Shown piece after piece: positions 1 to 8,361 of a stretch of DNA of 12,892 nucleotides. The DNA lies in the NCBI GenBank assembly GCA_002293315.1, contig DBCZ01000007.1, forward strand, positions 15,584-28,475. Reading direction: 5' to 3'. The notes under the pieces were generated by a model, which saw only the letters and a program-made list of their open reading frames with translations, was not told the origin of the DNA and did not search any database. Source of the DNA: Ruminococcaceae bacterium UBA945. Its GTDB lineage: Bacteria; Bacillota; Clostridia; Oscillospirales; Acutalibacteraceae. A program made the translations under genes and the position numbers. Within the stretch, counting starts at the first letter, position 1; every line of letters begins with the position of its first letter.

Positions 1-821
1 TTATGTTCAATCATCTCAGGGCGCTTTATCATAGCCATCCTATAAGAGACGACATTGCCGGCACCGTTAAAAGCATAGCAGAGATAACGCCGCAGCATCT
101 TTACAGGTGCTATAACACATTCTATAATCTCAATAATATGGCGCTTGTAATAGCCGGGAATGCCGATAAAGACGAGATTCTCGCCATATGCGATGAGATG
201 CTGAAGAAATCCGCGCCGGTTGAGGTTACAAGGGTTTTCCCGGAAGAACCGGACAGTGTCAAAGAGCGCTATATTGAAGAGAAGCTATCGGTCGCTGCGC
301 CGCTGTTTCAGTTCGGCTTCAAAGAAAAAGTCAGGGCAAGCTATCGCACAGAGAAAGACATTGCGGCAATGGAGGTTCTGCTTGATGTTTTTTCGTCTGA
401 TTCAAGCAGGCTTTTCCGAGAGCTGCTGGACGAAGGGCTTGTTAATGAGGCTTCCTTCAGCCATGAGTACTTTGAGGGCGAGGGCTATGCCGCCGTCTTC
501 TGGAACGGGGAATCCAAAGATCCAAAGCGCGTTGCTTCTCTGATTCTTAAGGAGGCTGAGCGCTTCAAAACTGAGGGCATTCCGCATGACGCTTTCGAGC
601 GCTCTAAAAAAGCGCTTTACGGCAGCAACGTCAGTGCGCTCAACAGCCCGTCAAATATTGCAAACGCCATGATGGCGCTTAATTTCAAGGACAGAGAATT
701 CTTTAAATATATCGATGCTTTTATTGAGCTGAAAATTGAAGATTTGCAAGAAAAACTGGAGAGCATTTTTATAGAAGATATGAGCGCGCTCTCAGTCATT
801 ACGCCTATAGAGGAGGACTAA
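1..821 (+). CDS. M16 family metallopeptidase (YfmH-like), C-terminal part, 5' truncated
   Basis: The reading frame is open from the window edge, so only the last ~272 residues of a protein expected to be about 420-430 residues are seen; the Met at base 3 is internal, not a start. The sequence 'LYHSHPIRDDIAGTVKSI' followed by 'YNTFYNLNNMALVIAGN' is typical of the middle of pitrilysin/insulinase (M16) proteins of the YfmH type, and the remainder matches the second M16 domain. The zinc-binding HxxEH motif would lie upstream of the window, so catalytic competence cannot be judged. In Bacillus, YfmF and YfmH are linked to modification of elongation factor P; that role is carried over only by similarity. 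The stop is one base before lgt, and the lgt ribosome binding site lies inside this gene, so the two are almost certainly co-transcribed. Confidence 0.85.
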   Translation, partial: MFNHLRALYHSHPIRDDIAGTVKSIAEITPQHLYRCYNTFYNLNNMALVIAGNADKDEILAICDEMLKKSAPVEVTRVFPEEPDSVKERYIEEKLSVAAPLFQFGFKEKVRASYRTEKDIAAMEVLLDVFSSDSSRLFRELLDEGLVNEASFSHEYFEGEGYAAVFWNGESKDPKRVASLILKEAERFKTEGIPHDAFERSKKALYGSNVSALNSPSNIANAMMALNFKDREFFKYIDAFIELKIEDLQEKLESIFIEDMSALSVITPIEED

Positions 822-822
822 A

Positions 823-1863
823 ATGGAACATATTGTTCAGTTTCCTAAGTTAGGATGGGAGTTCATATTAAACGAAACAGCTTTTACCATAGGCAGCTTC
901 TCCATGAAATGGTACGGCTTGCTCATCACTGTGGGCTTCTTACTGTCGGTAGCATACGGGTTTTCACAGATTAAAAAGATGAACATCAATGGCGATAAGC
1001 TCGTTGACGTTGTAATCGTCGGCCTGATTTGTGCGGTTATCGGTCTCAGACTCTATTTCGTGATTTTCTATCCGGTGCCCGAGGGCGGAACGAACCCGTA
1101 TTACGATGACCCGATGAAGATTCTGCGAATCTGGGAGGGCGGGCTCGGCTTCTTCGGCGGGCTTATCGGCGCGGTTATCGGTGGAATTGTGATGACGAGA
1201 ATCAGAAAGATGAGCACCGCGGCTGTGCTTGACATAGTCGGAGTGAGCTTTCTTATAGGGCAGGCTATAGGCCGCTGGGGCAACTATTTCAATCAGGAGG
1301 CTTTCGGCAGCAACACAGACAGTATATTCGGCATGATTAGCGACGCAACCACCAGCTATCTTCAAAGCCATCAGGGTGCTCTGCTGGCTCAAGGCATAAC
1401 GGTTGACCCGCTTATGCCGGTACACCCGACCTTCCTCTATGAATCTGTGCTGTGCGCTGTCGGTTTTATTTTGCTGCATTTCTTTAACACGAGGCTCAGA
1501 AGATATGACGGCCAGACCTTTTTGATGTATATTTTGTGGTATGGTGCGTGCAGATTTTTCATTGAATCCGTCAGGACAGACAGCCTGATGGTAGGTCCGT
1601 TCAAGGTTTCCATGGTGGTTGCGGCGGCGCTGGTTCTCTTCAGCGCAGTGATGCTGATTATTCTTCGCAAAAGAACGGTTCTTACAGGCTGCGGAAGCAA
1701 GAAAGCTATGGAGCTCAACGGAATAGGTGAAGACTATAAACTTCCGGAAGCCGATTCATCTAAACAGGAAGAGACAGCTATAAATACGGAAGAAAACAGC
1801 ACGGAAAAGATTGACGACCAAAACTCTAATGATCCGGAGGCGGAGAATGGCAAGGATAATTGA
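823..1863 (+). CDS. lgt: Prolipoprotein diacylglyceryl transferase
   Basis: Lgt moves diacylglycerol from phosphatidylglycerol onto the lipobox cysteine of prelipoproteins, at the cytoplasmic membrane. The 346-residue protein has about seven hydrophobic segments. The family signature is clear: 'IGRWGNYFNQEAFG' (Arg151, equivalent to the essential Arg143 of E. coli), 'HPTFLYE' (201-207) and 'YGACRFFIE' (Tyr240 and Arg244, equivalent to Tyr235 and Arg239). At the position of the E. coli His103 ('HGG') the sequence is Phe111-Gly-Gly. After the last membrane segment (about 280) there is a hydrophilic, acidic, Asn/Glu-rich tail of roughly 60 residues, longer than most Lgt proteins carry. The start has an AGGAGG at 811-816, six bases ahead. 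The last 17 bases overlap folD. A lipoprotein gene at the window's right end encodes a likely substrate. Confidence 0.96.
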   Translation: MEHIVQFPKLGWEFILNETAFTIGSFSMKWYGLLITVGFLLSVAYGFSQIKKMNINGDKLVDVVIVGLICAVIGLRLYFVIFYPVPEGGTNPYYDDPMKILRIWEGGLGFFGGLIGAVIGGIVMTRIRKMSTAAVLDIVGVSFLIGQAIGRWGNYFNQEAFGSNTDSIFGMISDATTSYLQSHQGALLAQGITVDPLMPVHPTFLYESVLCAVGFILLHFFNTRLRRYDGQTFLMYILWYGACRFFIESVRTDSLMVGPFKVSMVVAAALVLFSAVMLIILRKRTVLTGCGSKKAMELNGIGEDYKLPEADSSKQEETAINTEENSTEKIDDQNSNDPEAENGKDN

Positions 1864-2695
1864 TGGCAAGGCTGTTTCGGCCGCTGTGAAGCAAAACGTG
1901 AGTGAAGAGGTAGCATCTCTCAAAGAGCGTGGCATAGCTCCCGGGCTTGCGGTGATAATCGTGGGAGAAGACTCGGCCTCAAAAATATATGTGCGTAATA
2001 AAAAGCGCGCGTGCGAAGAGGTCGGCATATATTCCGAGGAATATGCTTTGCCCGAGGAGACCACGCAGACCGAGCTTATTGAGCTTATAGGCAAGCTGAA
2101 TGCGGATGAAAAAATCAGCGGTATACTCGTGCAGGCCCCGCTTCCAAAACATATTGATGAAATGGCCGTGATTGAGGCGATTTTGCCCGTAAAAGACGTC
2201 GATGCCTTTCATCCGTATAACGTCGGCAAAATCATGATAGGCGATTTTGATTTCCTTCCGTGTACGCCCGCAGGTGTTATGGAGCTTATAAGCTCCACCG
2301 GTGAAAGAGTCGATGGCAAAAACTGCGTTGTGATAGGCAGAAGCAATATAGTCGGCAAGCCTATGGCGATGCTGCTGCTTCACGCAAACGCAACGGTTAC
2401 GATTTGCCACAGCAGAACGAAAAATCTCGCCGAAATATGCAAAACGGCGGATATTCTCGTCTCGGCGGTAGGCAGAGCAGGCTTCGTCACCGGAGACATG
2501 GTAAAACCAGACGCGATCGTCATAGATGTGGGCATGAACCGCGATGAAAAAGGAAAGCTGTGCGGAGACGTGAGCTTTATCGAAGCGGAGCCAAAGGCTT
2601 CTTTCATTACACCCGTGCCGGGCGGAGTAGGCCCCATGACGATTGCTATGCTCATGAAAAATACCGTAACCGCGGCAAAAATTCAAAACGCATAA
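1847..2695 (+). CDS. folD: Bifunctional methylene-THF dehydrogenase / methenyl-THF cyclohydrolase
   Basis: FolD interconverts 5,10-methylene-, 5,10-methenyl- and 10-formyl-tetrahydrofolate with NADP(H), supplying one-carbon units for purines and formyl-Met. The 282-residue product has the full family pattern: 'SKIYVRNKKRA' with the catalytic Tyr48 and Lys52, 'GILVQAPLP' with Gln96, 'KDVDAFH' with Asp119, the nucleotide-binding 'VIGRSNIVGKP' (162-172) and the C-terminal 'PVPGGVGPMT'. The start 'MARIIDGK' was chosen over a Met 12 residues earlier because GGAGG at 1836-1840 sits six bases before it and the family begins there. The gene therefore starts inside the 3' end of lgt, which suggests translational coupling. 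In most Firmicutes the next genes would be xseA, xseB and ispA; here dxs follows after 11 bases. Confidence 0.97.
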   Translation: MARIIDGKAVSAAVKQNVSEEVASLKERGIAPGLAVIIVGEDSASKIYVRNKKRACEEVGIYSEEYALPEETTQTELIELIGKLNADEKISGILVQAPLPKHIDEMAVIEAILPVKDVDAFHPYNVGKIMIGDFDFLPCTPAGVMELISSTGERVDGKNCVVIGRSNIVGKPMAMLLLHANATVTICHSRTKNLAEICKTADILVSAVGRAGFVTGDMVKPDAIVIDVGMNRDEKGKLCGDVSFIEAEPKASFITPVPGGVGPMTIAMLMKNTVTAAKIQNA

Positions 2696-2706
2696 GGATT
2701 GATACA

Positions 2707-4569
2707 ATGTCTGATACATCACCAGCAATTCTTCCGAAAATATCTTTGCCGTCTGATGTGCGGAAATTGACATCTGACGAGCAAGCCAAGCTTTGCGAGG
2801 AGATAAGAAGCACGATAATTGAGACGGTTTCGGATAACGGCGGTCATCTCTCTTCAAACTTAGGTGTTGTCGAGCTTTCAGTTGCGTTAATGAGAGCCTT
2901 CAACCCGCCTGAAGACAACATCGTTTGGGACGTTGGGCATCAGGTGTATCCCTATAAATTGCTCACGGGCCGTTACAATGATTTCAAAAGCATAAGAACC
3001 GAAGGCGGCATTTCAGGCTTTCCCGATAAAAAAGAAAGTGTTTTCGATTCTTTTACCTCCGGCCATGCCAGTGCCTCAATTTCCTCTGCGCTTGGCGCCT
3101 CTGAGGCAGATTTTCATTTGGGGAAAGCTAACCACACAGTCGCTGTTATAGGCGACGGCGCTCTCACCGGCGGGCTTGCCTATGAAGGGCTCAATAACGC
3201 GGGCAGGCTGAAAAGAAATTTCATCGTTATCCTCAATGATAACAAGATGTCCATATCAAAGAATGTCGGCTCTATTTCCCGCCATTTGGCATATATGCGC
3301 TCTCGCCCGGGATATATCAACACGAAGAACCGCACTGAAGATTTTCTCGGAAAAACCCCGTTTATTGGCGCGGGAATTGCGAGATTCCTACGCTGGGGCA
3401 AGAGAACGATTAAGAAGCTGCTTTATCGCTCGAACGTTTTTGAAGACATGGGCTTTCGTTACTACGGTCCGTTTGACGGGCACAATATCGAGCAAGTTAC
3501 TGAAATCCTTGAAGGCGCCAAGCTTATAGACCGCCCGGTTCTCATTCATGTGAGAACCTATAAGGGAAAAGGTTACAGATATGCGGAGAACGCACCCGGG
3601 GCTTTCCACGGTCTTTCAGGCTTCGATGTGGAAACCGGAGAGATGAACGGAAACATGGAAACCTTTTCTGATATTTTCGGCAAAAAATTGACTGAATTGG
3701 CCGGCAGAAATGAAAAAATTTGCGCTATCACCGCCGCAATGGATAGCGGCACGGGTCTTTCATATTTCAAGGCGAATTTTCCTGATAGATTCTATGACGT
3801 CGGCATCGCCGAGGAGCATGCGGTCACCTTTGCGGGCGGGCTTGCCACAAAAGGAATGCTGCCGGTTTTCGCGGTGTATTCCACTTTCCTTCAGCGTGCG
3901 TATGATGAGATGATTCACGATGTTTCACTGCAAAATGCCAAGATAATCCTGGGCATTGACCGCTGCGGCTTCGTCGGCGAAGACGGCAAAACTCATCAGG
4001 GCTTGCTGGATTCAGCCTATCTCCGAACTGTGCCGAATATAACCGTGTATTCTCCGGCATTTTATGACGAGCTTGAGCTTCAGCTTGAACACCTCATATC
4101 ACACAGCGGTTTTTCGGCAATCAGATATCCCAGAGGCACAGAACTTTATAAGCCGGATTACTTCAAGGTGAGCGAGAGTGCTTTCAGTGTTTTCGGTGAC
4201 AGCAGCGCGGATATTGTGATAGTATCATATGGGCGGCTGTTTTCGGTTGCGGCTCAGGTTTTTGAGAAGCTTAGGCTCAAGGGCTTGAAGGTCAGGCATA
4301 TCAAGCTAAACCGTATAATTCCGCTTGATATCTGCGCTGCCGAGGAATGCTTATGCGCGAAGAGGGTGTTTTTTATTGAAGAAGGCACCAAGCAAGGCGG
4401 CATTGGAGAGGGTTTTTGCAGCTCTCTTTATCAAAGCGGTTTTAAGGGAGAGTTCACCTTAAAAGCTGTCGATAATATTTTCCAACCTCATGCACCGATG
4501 TACCGTCTGCTTGAAAAAAATGACTTAGATTTCAATGGGATTATGAGCTCTATTGAAGATAATTTGTAG
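2707..4569 (+). CDS. dxs: 1-deoxy-D-xylulose-5-phosphate synthase
   Basis: Dxs condenses pyruvate and glyceraldehyde 3-phosphate with thiamine diphosphate, the entry step of the MEP isoprenoid pathway (DXP also feeds thiamine and pyridoxal synthesis). The 620-residue protein is full length. Visible motifs are 'DVGHQVYPYKLLTGR' (substrate and cofactor histidine), the thiamine/Mg site 'GDGALTGG' (149-156) paired with 'LNDNKMSIS' (from 176), and 'VGIAEEHAVTFAGG', in which Glu369 is the expected catalytic glutamate. The transketolase C-terminal domain is intact. The start is the Met at 2707, preceded by AAGGA at 2694-2698 that overlaps the folD stop; upstream in-frame Mets lie inside folD. Its usual neighbour ispA is missing here, so prenyl chain elongation must be encoded elsewhere. 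Confidence 0.97.
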   Translation: MSDTSPAILPKISLPSDVRKLTSDEQAKLCEEIRSTIIETVSDNGGHLSSNLGVVELSVALMRAFNPPEDNIVWDVGHQVYPYKLLTGRYNDFKSIRTEGGISGFPDKKESVFDSFTSGHASASISSALGASEADFHLGKANHTVAVIGDGALTGGLAYEGLNNAGRLKRNFIVILNDNKMSISKNVGSISRHLAYMRSRPGYINTKNRTEDFLGKTPFIGAGIARFLRWGKRTIKKLLYRSNVFEDMGFRYYGPFDGHNIEQVTEILEGAKLIDRPVLIHVRTYKGKGYRYAENAPGAFHGLSGFDVETGEMNGNMETFSDIFGKKLTELAGRNEKICAITAAMDSGTGLSYFKANFPDRFYDVGIAEEHAVTFAGGLATKGMLPVFAVYSTFLQRAYDEMIHDVSLQNAKIILGIDRCGFVGEDGKTHQGLLDSAYLRTVPNITVYSPAFYDELELQLEHLISHSGFSAIRYPRGTELYKPDYFKVSESAFSVFGDSSADIVIVSYGRLFSVAAQVFEKLRLKGLKVRHIKLNRIIPLDICAAEECLCAKRVFFIEEGTKQGGIGEGFCSSLYQSGFKGEFTLKAVDNIFQPHAPMYRLLEKNDLDFNGIMSSIEDNL

Positions 4570-4579
4570 CGGAGGAACA

Positions 4580-5389
4580 GTGAAAAAGCGTTTGGATATA
4601 CTCCTCTTTGAGAAAGGCTTTTCTGAAAGCAGGGAGAGGGCAAAGGCCCTGATTATGGCGGGCTTGGTGTACATAGATAATCAGAAATGTGACAAGGCCG
4701 GAGCGTTTTTCGATGAGCAAGTGCAGTTTGAAGTGCGCGGCAATGCTTTGAAATACGTGAGCCGCGGCGGATTAAAGCTTGAAAAGGCCATTGAAGCCTT
4801 CTCGATAGATTTGAGCGGGAAAACATGTATGGACATAGGCGCTTCAACCGGCGGCTTCACCGATTGCATGCTACAAAACGGCGCAAAGAAGGTCTACTCG
4901 GTCGATGTGGGCTATGGGCAGCTTGCATGGAAGCTCAGAACAGATGAGCGCGTAGTAAATTTAGAGAGAACAAACGCCAGAAATCTCACGAGAGCTGAAA
5001 TACCCGAGGGCATTGATTTTGCCTCGATTGATGTCTCTTTCATCTCACTCACGATTATTCTTAAAGCTGTTTATGATTTGCTCAAAGAAGATGCCGAGCT
5101 TGGATGCCTTATCAAACCGCAGTTTGAAGCAGGGCGTGAGAAAGTGGGAAAGAGGGGCGTCGTCAGAGATAAAGCCGTGCATGTCGAGGTAGTCAAAAAA
5201 ATCGTGGGTTTTGCGCTTGCAAACGGCTATTCTCCTCTTGACTTGACCTATTCGCCTGTTAAAGGCCCGGAGGGGAATATCGAATATCTCATCCATCTGA
5301 AGAAAGAGAGTTCACCTGAGATAGATAAAGATTTTCCTGATATAGCTATACTGGTTGATGAATCGCATTCGACACTTAATGAGGCGTGA
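4580..5389 (+). CDS. tlyA: TlyA family rRNA (cytidine-2'-O)-methyltransferase
   Basis: TlyA-type enzymes use S-adenosylmethionine to 2'-O-methylate cytidines in 16S and/or 23S rRNA. The 269-residue protein has an N-terminal S4 RNA-binding domain (about 1-62) and a FtsJ/RrmJ-like methyltransferase domain with the SAM loop 'DIGASTGGFTD' (85-95). Lys66, Asp151 and Lys179 fall at the spacing of the Lys-Asp-Lys-Glu catalytic tetrad of mycobacterial TlyA; 'IKPQFEAGREKVGKRGVVRD' is also characteristic. The start is the GTG at 4580, because GGAGG lies just ahead (4571-4575) and the family begins 'KKRLDxLL'; an in-frame ATG at 4553 is inside dxs without a ribosome binding site. Spacing of Shine-Dalgarno to GTG is short (4 bases). 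It sits between dxs and nadK, a common clostridial order. Confidence 0.93.
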   Translation: MKKRLDILLFEKGFSESRERAKALIMAGLVYIDNQKCDKAGAFFDEQVQFEVRGNALKYVSRGGLKLEKAIEAFSIDLSGKTCMDIGASTGGFTDCMLQNGAKKVYSVDVGYGQLAWKLRTDERVVNLERTNARNLTRAEIPEGIDFASIDVSFISLTIILKAVYDLLKEDAELGCLIKPQFEAGREKVGKRGVVRDKAVHVEVVKKIVGFALANGYSPLDLTYSPVKGPEGNIEYLIHLKKESSPEIDKDFPDIAILVDESHSTLNEA

Positions 5390-5390
5390 T

Positions 5391-6230
5391 ATGAAGGTTG
5401 CCGTAATTGCAAATTATGAAAAAGAAAAGGTTAAAGTCTATGCTGAGAGGCTCATTTCGCTTCTTCGCGAGCATGACTTTGCCTATATTCTCAAGGAATA
5501 CAGGAGAGCCGAGGAGTATATCGTAAGCAGTGATGAAATACGAGGTGCTGATATTTTCATCGTGATAGGCGGTGATGGCACGATTATCCATACTTCAAAG
5601 GCCGCTGCCAAGCTGAATAAGCCGATAATCGGCGTCAATGCCGGGAACCTCGGCTTCACCGCGGCGCTTGAAGGGGAAGACATCGAAAGAATCACGGAGA
5701 TACTTAAAGGCGATTATGAGCTTGAAAAACGCATGATGCTTGACGCCGAGGTCACTTCGCTTGGCGGTGAAAAAATCAAGTTCACCGCGCTGAACGATGC
5801 TGTTGTGAAAAGCGCATATTCCGCAATGCTTAACTACAGCATTGCGATAAATGAGCGCAGGCGTTATGAATACAGCGCCGACGGGCTTATTGTAGCTACG
5901 CCGACCGGCTCCACAGCATACTCACTTTCGGCGGGCGGGCCGGTGGTTGAGCCAACCGTCGATTGCATGATTTACACACCAATTTGCCCGCATTCACTTT
6001 TCAATCGAAGTATCATTTACGCGCCGGACACAAAAATCCACATTGCCTTGAGCAAGAATAAACAACCTGCTTTTCTTACGATAGACGGGGGAGAGCCATA
6101 TGAAATCAAAGAGGGTGACTCAATTGTGTTCAGCAAATCAAAGCTTTTTGCTTCTTTTGTAAATGCGGAAAGCAAGAGCTTTTATGATACCTTGAATAAA
6201 AAAATCATCAATGATGGAAACGGAGGGTGA
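5391..6230 (+). CDS. nadK: NAD kinase
   Basis: NadK phosphorylates NAD to NADP using ATP or polyphosphate, in the cytoplasm. The 279-residue protein shows the diagnostic 'GGDGT' (60-64), 'GVNAGNLGFTA' downstream of it, 'LNDAVV' (Asn135-Asp136), 'ATPTGSTAYSLSAGGP' (Thr170 onward) and 'CPHSLFNRSI'. The start 'MKVAVIANYE' was preferred over a Met 12 residues upstream because GAGG at 5381-5384 is six bases before it and the alternative lies inside tlyA. It begins one base after the tlyA stop, and the argR ribosome binding site lies in its 3' end, so it is embedded in the operon. This placement between tlyA and argR is common in Clostridia but absent in Bacillus subtilis. Confidence 0.96.
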   Translation: MKVAVIANYEKEKVKVYAERLISLLREHDFAYILKEYRRAEEYIVSSDEIRGADIFIVIGGDGTIIHTSKAAAKLNKPIIGVNAGNLGFTAALEGEDIERITEILKGDYELEKRMMLDAEVTSLGGEKIKFTALNDAVVKSAYSAMLNYSIAINERRRYEYSADGLIVATPTGSTAYSLSAGGPVVEPTVDCMIYTPICPHSLFNRSIIYAPDTKIHIALSKNKQPAFLTIDGGEPYEIKEGDSIVFSKSKLFASFVNAESKSFYDTLNKKIINDGNGG

Positions 6231-6231
6231 G

Positions 6232-6687
6232 ATGAAAACCAGAAGACACGCAAAAATCCTTGAACTAATCAAGGAGAATGACATTGACACGCAGGAAGAA
6301 CTGCTTATATTCCTACGTGAAGGCGGTTTCGATGTCACACAAGCAACTGTCTCGCGCGATATTAAGGAACTTCGCCTCGTTAAGGCTCTTTCGCGCAACG
6401 GTCAGTATAGATATTCCACCGGTGGCGAGAACACCGGCGATATTTCATCAAAGTTTTATTCATTGTTTTCAGATTCCGTAAAAACCGTGGAATCCTCAAT
6501 GAACATGGTCGTGGTGAAAACGCAAACAGGCATGGCGCAAGCTGTGTGCGCCTCAATGGATTCCATCTACTGGCAGGGCTTTGTCGGCACGCTGGCGGGG
6601 GAAGACACCATCTTCATAGTGTGCACAGATGAGAGCACTGCAAAAGAAACAGAAGAAGGCTTCAGGAAGTTAATCGGCAGCAGGTGA
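6232..6687 (+). CDS. argR: Arginine repressor
   Basis: ArgR (AhrC) is a hexameric, arginine-responsive repressor/activator of arginine biosynthesis and catabolism genes. The 151-residue length is exactly that of the family. The N-terminal winged helix contains 'TQATVSRDIKELRLVK' (36-51), with the DNA-contacting Ser41-Arg42. The C-terminal oligomerisation and arginine-binding domain ends in 'GTLAGEDTIFIV' (119-130); most relatives have GDDT where this has GEDT (Glu124-Asp125). The start is the Met one base after the nadK stop, with GGAGGG at 6222-6227. Position immediately before recN is the conserved Firmicute arrangement. I found no convincing ARG-box palindrome in the non-coding parts of the window, so the targets are probably elsewhere. 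Confidence 0.95.
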   Translation: MKTRRHAKILELIKENDIDTQEELLIFLREGGFDVTQATVSRDIKELRLVKALSRNGQYRYSTGGENTGDISSKFYSLFSDSVKTVESSMNMVVVKTQTGMAQAVCASMDSIYWQGFVGTLAGEDTIFIVCTDESTAKETEEGFRKLIGSR

Positions 6688-6690
6688 AAT

Positions 6691-8361
6691 ATGTTAAGTC
6701 AGCTTTCAATCAATAATATAGCGGTCATAGAAAAGGCGTCAATTGACTTTTCCTCCGGGCTCACGGTTATGACTGGTGAGACGGGCGCGGGCAAGTCTAT
6801 AATAATCGACGCCATAAACGCCGTTCTGGGAGAGCGTACCTCAAAGGAGCTTATCAGAACCGGTGCTTCTTCTGCCTCGGTTTTTGCTATGTTTACAGAT
6901 GTGAGCCCCCTGATTTTGGATTCAATAAGAAATGAGGGTTATAACATTGAGGAAGACGGCTCTGTGCTGATTCAGCGGGAAATCAAAGCTGAGGGGAAAT
7001 CTGTCTGCAAGCTCAACGGCGTGCCGATAATCCTCTCCACGCTCAAGCAGATAGGCGCAAGGCTTATAAGCATTCACGGTCAGCATGAGAGCTATGATTT
7101 GCTCTCTCCCGATGTGCATATCAATTACATTGACAGCTTCGCGGAAATAACCACACTTCTTGAGCAATATGGCGATACCTTCCGTAAATTGAGGGAAATC
7201 CGCAGAAAACTTGACAATTTCAACACAGATGAGGGCGAGAAAGCCAGGCGCATAGATTTGCTGCGCTATCAGATAAATGAGCTTGAAGAGGCGGATATCA
7301 AGCCAAATGAGCAAAGTGAGCTCGGCGCCGAGAGAGACGCCATTCGCAACAGTGAGAGAATTACCGAGGCTATAAATCTTGCCAGAATCCTTCTCGCCGG
7401 TGACGATGATAATCTGAACGGTGCGACTTCAAATATATCAGAGGCGGCTATATCACTTGAAGCAGTGGCAGAGTATCAAAGCAGCATCGAGGTTGCGGCA
7501 GGGAAACTCAGAGAAGCCGAATTTATCCTTGAAGACGCCGAAAGCCTTCTTCGCGAGGTTTCGACGGATTATAATCCCTCACGCCTGAATGAGATAGAAG
7601 AGCGCCTTGACTTGCTTTACCGCCTCGGCTTGAAATATGGAGACAGCGAGGAAAAAATGCTTGCCTTCCTGGAAAAGGCGAAAACAGAGCTTCACGATAT
7701 AGAATTCTCCGATACCGAAAGGGCAGCGCTTGAGGGAGAATATGAGATAATAAAGCTAAAAGCAATAAATGAGGCCAAAGAGCTTTCGAGATTAAGAAAA
7801 TCCGCCGCGTTGGAGTTTTCGCAGCGCGTAAAGGCTGAATTGCAATTTCTCAATATGCCCGGAATAGAGTTTCTCGTGGAAGCCGAGCGCGTCCCGCTTT
7901 ATAATTTGGGTTGCGACAAAATACAGTTCATGGTGTCAGCCAATAAAGGCGAGCCGCCGAAGCCGATGTCTAAGATTGCTTCGGGCGGAGAGCTGTCCAG
8001 GATTATGCTGGCAATCAAAACGGTGTTGGCGGGCAAGGACGGTATCGAAACGCTCATCTTCGATGAGATAGACAACGGCATCAGCGGTGAGGCAGGGAAT
8101 AAGGTGGGCGAGAAGCTCAGTGAGGTATCGAAAAACAGGCAGGTTATCTGCATAACTCATCTCGCACAGATCGCAGCCTATGCCGACAATCATCTGTATA
8201 TCAGCAAGAGTGCCGATGACGCGCGAACCTACACTCATGTTGAAGAACTCACGTATGGTGAGAGAAAGCATGAGCTTGCGAGAATCATCGGCGGCGATGA
8301 TGTTACTGACATGAGACTGCTTATGGCTGAGGAGATGCTTCGCAAAAGCCTTGACAATTAG
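6691..8361 (+). CDS. recN: DNA repair protein RecN
   Basis: RecN is an SMC-like ATPase that acts early in double-strand break repair, together with RecA. The 556-residue protein has the split ABC ATPase: Walker A 'GETGAGKS' (29-36), a long central charged region (about 155-390) expected to form the antiparallel coiled coil, then the signature 'ASGGELSR' (around 430-437) and Walker B 'TLIFDEID' with Asp458-Glu459. The late 'CITHLAQIAAYAD' motif is the expected H-loop. It starts three bases after argR with only a weak CAGG upstream, suggesting translation coupled to argR. Its last codons overlap the -35 box of the tyrS promoter. No LexA-type operator is seen immediately upstream; expression presumably follows the operon. 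Confidence 0.96.
   Translation: MLSQLSINNIAVIEKASIDFSSGLTVMTGETGAGKSIIIDAINAVLGERTSKELIRTGASSASVFAMFTDVSPLILDSIRNEGYNIEEDGSVLIQREIKAEGKSVCKLNGVPIILSTLKQIGARLISIHGQHESYDLLSPDVHINYIDSFAEITTLLEQYGDTFRKLREIRRKLDNFNTDEGEKARRIDLLRYQINELEEADIKPNEQSELGAERDAIRNSERITEAINLARILLAGDDDNLNGATSNISEAAISLEAVAEYQSSIEVAAGKLREAEFILEDAESLLREVSTDYNPSRLNEIEERLDLLYRLGLKYGDSEEKMLAFLEKAKTELHDIEFSDTERAALEGEYEIIKLKAINEAKELSRLRKSAALEFSQRVKAELQFLNMPGIEFLVEAERVPLYNLGCDKIQFMVSANKGEPPKPMSKIASGGELSRIMLAIKTVLAGKDGIETLIFDEIDNGISGEAGNKVGEKLSEVSKNRQVICITHLAQIAAYADNHLYISKSADDARTYTHVEELTYGERKHELARIIGGDDVTDMRLLMAEEMLRKSLDN

Noticed and set aside
964..1479. 171-codon open frame on the minus strand inside lgt
   Set aside because: Antisense to conserved lgt coding sequence; no motif or ribosome binding site.
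1979..2857. 292-codon open frame on the minus strand across folD and the start of dxs
   Set aside because: It lies antisense to folD, which has every family motif; the antisense protein is composition-biased, with no recognisable domain and no ribosome binding site.
4553..4579. Upstream ATG start for tlyA inside dxs
   Set aside because: No ribosome binding site; the added residues are not part of the family, and the GTG at 4580 follows a GGAGG.
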